DNA of 64,000 nt, taken from NCBI GenBank assembly GCA_958296025.1, contig OY282430.1, forward strand, positions 930,001 to 994,000, given 5' to 3'. The notes beneath the pieces are model-generated. The model did no database searches and was not told the DNA's origin. It saw nothing but the letters and a program-made list of their open reading frames with translations. Positions 61,544 through 64,000 of the stretch are shown one piece after another. The first letter of the stretch is position 1. Every line of letters begins with the position of its first letter. The DNA is from an uncultured Pseudomonadales bacterium (GTDB lineage: Bacteria > Pseudomonadota > Gammaproteobacteria > Pseudomonadales > Azotimanducaceae). The position numbers and the translations under genes are program-made.

Positions 61544-61861
61544 CTACCGAACGGCTTGCACCTGGAGCCGAATGCCCTCGTGCCGCTGGATGTGGCCGAT
61601 GATCTCGAAGAGGTTGCGGGCTTGCGGGTTTCCGGTTGGGCCGAACATGCGCATCAGGCTCTTGGCCGGCTTGTTGGCGCAACCACCAAGCTCCTTGAAG
61701 CCGATGGTCGCGTTGATGTAGTCACGCAGCACGGCTTTGCCCACATCCACCTCGCCAGCCAACATCGCGTCAACCGCTTCTTTCAGCAGCGCGTCTCTAA
61801 ACTCCGGGTCGGTTCGAGTGCGTGCTTGGACCGTTTCGTTGAATTCTCTTGTGAGGGCCAA
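61544..61861 (-). CDS. HigA/Xre-type addiction module antitoxin
   Basis: This 105-residue protein starts at TTG 61861 (reading MALTREFNETVQAR, the usual family N-terminus) with GGAGG upstream. LLKEAVDAMLAGEVDVGKAV and KSLMRMFGPTGNPQARNLFE are the family signature, a DNA-binding helix-turn-helix antitoxin that pairs with a RelE/HigB-like toxin. Such toxins are normally encoded just upstream. Here only a poor trace (LLVAGRPTH...ERASEWLEW) of a toxin C-terminus precedes it, so the antitoxin is probably an orphan. Confidence 0.85.
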   Translation of the reverse strand: MALTREFNETVQARTRTDPEFRDALLKEAVDAMLAGEVDVGKAVLRDYINATIGFKELGGCANKPAKSLMRMFGPTGNPQARNLFEIIGHIQRHEGIRLQVQAVR

Positions 61862-62029
61862 CCGCCTAAACCTCCATTCGAGCCATTCACTTGCCCTTTC
61901 CAAGCGTTCCCAGCAATGAGTTGGCCTGCCGGCGACCAACAGAGGCATGAACCGACATGCTGGTTGTAGATGCCAAAAGTAACTCAAATGGCACCATAGG
62001 GCAACTCTCTCGTTGCTGAATCGGCGCAA

Positions 62030-62240
62030 CTAGGATTCGTTTGCTGTGTGGGTGGGATTCCCCTTCTCGCAGTACATCAGCAAGTCGACGCCCACGAACA
62101 CGTCCGGATTGTGCCGGTAGCGGGCGCGGAGGGCCGTGGCGCTGTCCACCATCGCCCCGAACTGCCAAGTGTTCTCAGCCATGGGCTGGCCGTCCGAACT
62201 GGGGTAGAGCGGATCCTCCACTTGGCTGGTCGGCGCGGGG
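62030..62240 (-). pseudogene. Uma2-family endonuclease-fold remnant
   Basis: The minus strand reads YPSSDGQPMAENTWQFGAMV, then YRHNPDVFVGVDLLMYCEKG and NPTHTANES before a stop at 62030. It is the N-terminal third of a Uma2 (DUF820) protein. Full members run on to about 190 residues and carry PD-(D/E)xK catalytic residues after VAPDVFVV, which is lost here. The open frame upstream of about 62240 is not Uma2-like. Confidence 0.75.
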
Positions 62241-62320
62241 CGACAGGCAATAAGGGCACAGCAACCGACCGGGGCGGGGAGGTGGCGGGCGACAAGGGCG
62301 CTGCGGCCGGCCGGGCCGGT

Positions 62321-62434
62321 AGCGGCACTTCGCTTGGCGGGCAGTGGCCTCGTGGGTGGTTCCTCTGGTTCCCGGCGCGGGTGCCGCTTCTCTTGCTGCG
62401 GGGAAAGGTAGCATATTTGAAGGGGAGGGTGCCT
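62321..62434. repeat. Dispersed repeat R, copy R3
   Basis: The best-preserved copy. In order it has GGCGGGCAGTGGCCTCGTGG, GGTTCCTCTGGTTCCCGG, GCGCGGGTGCCGCTT, CTTGCTGCGGGGAAAGGTAG and CATATTTGAAGGGGAG. It lies directly upstream of the Uma2 remnant on the minus strand, where it offers TATGCTACC as a -10-like sequence. Confidence 0.7.
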
Positions 62435-62621
62435 CCCCGCTCCCGTGCGTTCGGGCGATGGGCCGCAGGTTGCGGCATCGTCAAGGGCCTTGTCTGTAGG
62501 AAATCTCTGCAATTGCAGCTACAGCGAGCATTGCTTGCTTCACTCTCGGCAGAGCCGCATTTGTAGCACCGACATTGTGGGCGCTGCCGCGTATCCGATA
62601 GTGGCAACTCCAACCTGCGTC

Positions 62622-63074
62622 TCACATCGAGAGCGACTCCGTCCAGGGGTTGACGAGGGAAACACCGGTGTTCCTGAACTCCCGCTCGTTTCTGGTCATT
62701 ACCGTGAGGCGGCGATTGAGCGCCGCGGCAGCGATCATCGCGTCCGGCAGGTGTCCGTCAAGGGGTTCGCCTCGGTGTCGCTTGATCTCCATGATCTTCG
62801 CGCACGCTTGCGCGTCTTCGAGCGTCCAATCGAATACTCGGCCTTCGGTCAAGTCCTCCAGAAAGTGGAGAAAACGCTGGCGGAGGTCCTCCCGGCGTTG
62901 GCTGGCGGGCAATCTCCCGATGCCGTTCAGTATCTCCCACGCGGTTACGGAGGCGATGCCGAGTCCAGCGTCAGACGCCGCGTCCACATACTCCACAACC
63001 CGTGCCAGCGGAGCGGGGCGCATCATCTCCGAAACGACGTTGGTGTCGAGAAGGTACGCAACGGACGGGCTCAC
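62622..63074 (-). CDS. PIN-domain toxin, VapC/FitB type
   Basis: The 150-residue PIN ribonuclease has its first acidic residue in YLLDTNVVSEMM (D10), then VTAWEILNGIGRLP, and PLDGHLPDAMIAAAA with the second acidic group. TRNEREFRNTGVSLVNPW is the usual end. FitB/VapC toxins cleave RNA in a Mg2+-dependent way and are blocked by the partner antitoxin. Its start overlaps the end of the antitoxin gene by 4 nt (ATGA). Confidence 0.93.
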   Translation of the reverse strand: MSPSVAYLLDTNVVSEMMRPAPLARVVEYVDAASDAGLGIASVTAWEILNGIGRLPASQRREDLRQRFLHFLEDLTEGRVFDWTLEDAQACAKIMEIKRHRGEPLDGHLPDAMIAAAALNRRLTVMTRNEREFRNTGVSLVNPWTESLSM

Positions 63075-63328
63075 TCATCCTCTCCGGCCGGGAACTCCAC
63101 CTGTCGGTAGCCGTAACCGCGGTGCAAGCAGAGTTCAATGCCGTGGCTCGGCCCAAAATGCCGTCTCGCCACGTCCGATGGCGCCATGCGGCGCTGCGCT
63201 TGCTCCCTCTTGTCCCGGATGATCCGGCGAACCAGCGCCTCCATCGACACACCGAGCTGGCGTGCCTCGCGCTGCAGCCAAGACTTGTCGTCAGGCGGCA
63301 AGTCACGAACGGTAATGGTGGAACCCAC
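63071..63328 (-). CDS. FitA-like ribbon-helix-helix antitoxin
   Basis: The 85-residue protein starts STITVRDLPPDDKSWLQREA and has LGVSMEALVRRIIRD, a FitA/VapB-like DNA-binding N-terminus. The acidic C-terminus (QVEFPAGEDE) should wrap the toxin. It precedes and overlaps the VapC/FitB gene, the usual order of a toxin-antitoxin operon. Confidence 0.88.
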   Translation of the reverse strand: MGSTITVRDLPPDDKSWLQREARQLGVSMEALVRRIIRDKREQAQRRMAPSDVARRHFGPSHGIELCLHRGYGYRQVEFPAGEDE

Positions 63329-63522
63329 GGCGTGTCTCCCTATAGGCGATGACAGGACCCAAGGCTGATGCTAGCAGAAATTGCTTGCAGGCGCACACCA
63401 AGTGATCTGATCCAGCCTTGGTCCCCGCTTAAGAAATCGTTGAAGTGGGCTGAAAGGCGCATAGAGCAAGGGTTCTTCTGGCGAAATGCCAGTTAAATAA
63501 AGACCACGCGGTAGGTGTGCCG

Positions 63523-64000
63523 ATGGCAAGCACAACACCCCGCCCGCTGAAGGCTGAGCACGAATTCACGAACGCCCGGATGACGGGGTTCGGGGGCTGG
63601 TTCGCCTTGGCCTTGACGGCGGAACGTCTGGGCCTTTTTGGGGATTTGGCGGAGGGCGTGTCGGTCAAGGTTCGGCGGCGCGGGGCGTCGGGCGGCGGGG
63701 CGCTGTCCGATCTGGACGAGTTGCGGGCGGACCCGGCGGCGTGTCGGCTGCTGGGGGGCGGAGCGGGCCTTGGTGCTGCACGGCGCGTTCGTCGGCGGGC
63801 TGTGGGCGTCCGGGCGTCTGCATCCGGGCGGGGTCCATCCCGCGCACGGCTGGCAGGAGCGGATGGAGTCGGACGTGGTTGCGCTGCTACCCGAGGGGAC
63901 GCCCGTTTGGATTCGGGCGGACAACGCCTACTACCCTCCGACTCGACTGGATCTACGCGGCCGCGGTTCAACTGGAGTGAGCCGAAACGCTCGGCGAACC
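63523..64000 (+). pseudogene. IS1380-like transposase remnant, running off the right edge
   Basis: From ATG 63523 the frame reads ARMTGFGGWFALALTAERLG and LSDLDELRADPAACRLLGGG, the N-terminal part of IS1380-family DDE transposases (GxDxxDDxxxLRxDPA). Near 63770 it shifts to the next frame, which continues LLPEGTPVWIRADNAYYPP, the second catalytic region (RADNA(Y/F)). At least one frameshift and an internal deletion are needed to explain it. The window ends before the third acidic residue. Confidence 0.7.

Noticed and set aside
61326-61682. Minus-strand open frame of 118 codons
   Set aside because: It overlaps the antitoxin gene in another frame and has Arg/His/Pro-rich composition typical of shadows.

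Overview
The window reads as a GC-rich chromosomal segment of a gammaproteobacterium. The evidence is the conserved block priA - SPOR (FtsN-like) gene - hslV - hslU - DUF971, a gspE-to-gspM type II secretion operon, rpmE, yajQ and an LpxL/HtrB-type lipid A acyltransferase. No rRNA or tRNA genes and no CRISPR array were seen. Many broken genes, toxin-antitoxin genes, DUF4143 ATPases and Uma2 remnants lie beside intact housekeeping genes. That pattern suits a genome with heavy gene traffic, perhaps host-associated; this last point is inference only.

1-9 kb is a mixed accessory region. A restriction-modification group sits at the left edge: the end of a DPPF-type DNA methylase, an Eco57I-like NPPY methylase, and a convergent phospholipase D-fold nuclease. 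Next come remnants of a branched-chain 2-oxoacid dehydrogenase E2 gene, a TonB-dependent receptor and a TRAP permease around intact MaoC-like (mesaconyl-CoA hydratase type) and CitE-like lyase genes. A YgjP-type metallopeptidase follows, with an hsdR remnant beside it.

9-40 kb is mostly core. It holds yajQ, a PduO-type cobalamin adenosyltransferase, an M48 protease, rpmE, priA, the SPOR gene, hslVU, DUF971 and a BCCT transporter. The T2SS operon gspEFGHIJK plus GspL- and GspM-like genes follows. Then come a two-domain glutaredoxin, a PHP phosphatase, a LolA-like/ABC (MacB/LolCDE-like) export operon, an NhaP antiporter, an LpxL-like acyltransferase, an amidohydrolase, thiopurine methyltransferase and gamma-glutamyltransferase.

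40-64 kb is a plastic island. It contains three DUF4143-type ATPases, two of them near-identical 479-residue copies about 8 kb apart. It also holds an unrelated AAA protein, a two-gene membrane module with a degenerate PLD-like domain, and a Doc toxin overlapping an uracil-DNA-glycosylase-like gene. A GT-C membrane glycosyltransferase is fused to a truncated FkbM methyltransferase. Three full-length members and at least two fragments of one large membrane-protein family (about 573-596 residues) are present. Uma2 remnants, a ParA remnant, an orphan HigA-like antitoxin, a FitAB/VapBC pair and a broken IS1380-like transposase complete it.

The most interesting structure is a cassette, [FkbM 3' end] - [DUF4143 ATPase] - [convergent membrane protein], repeated and broken several times between 45 and 61 kb. 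A short perfect palindrome lies just ahead of both intact ATPase copies. A second dispersed repeat of about 100 bp lies upstream of minus-strand genes at four places.
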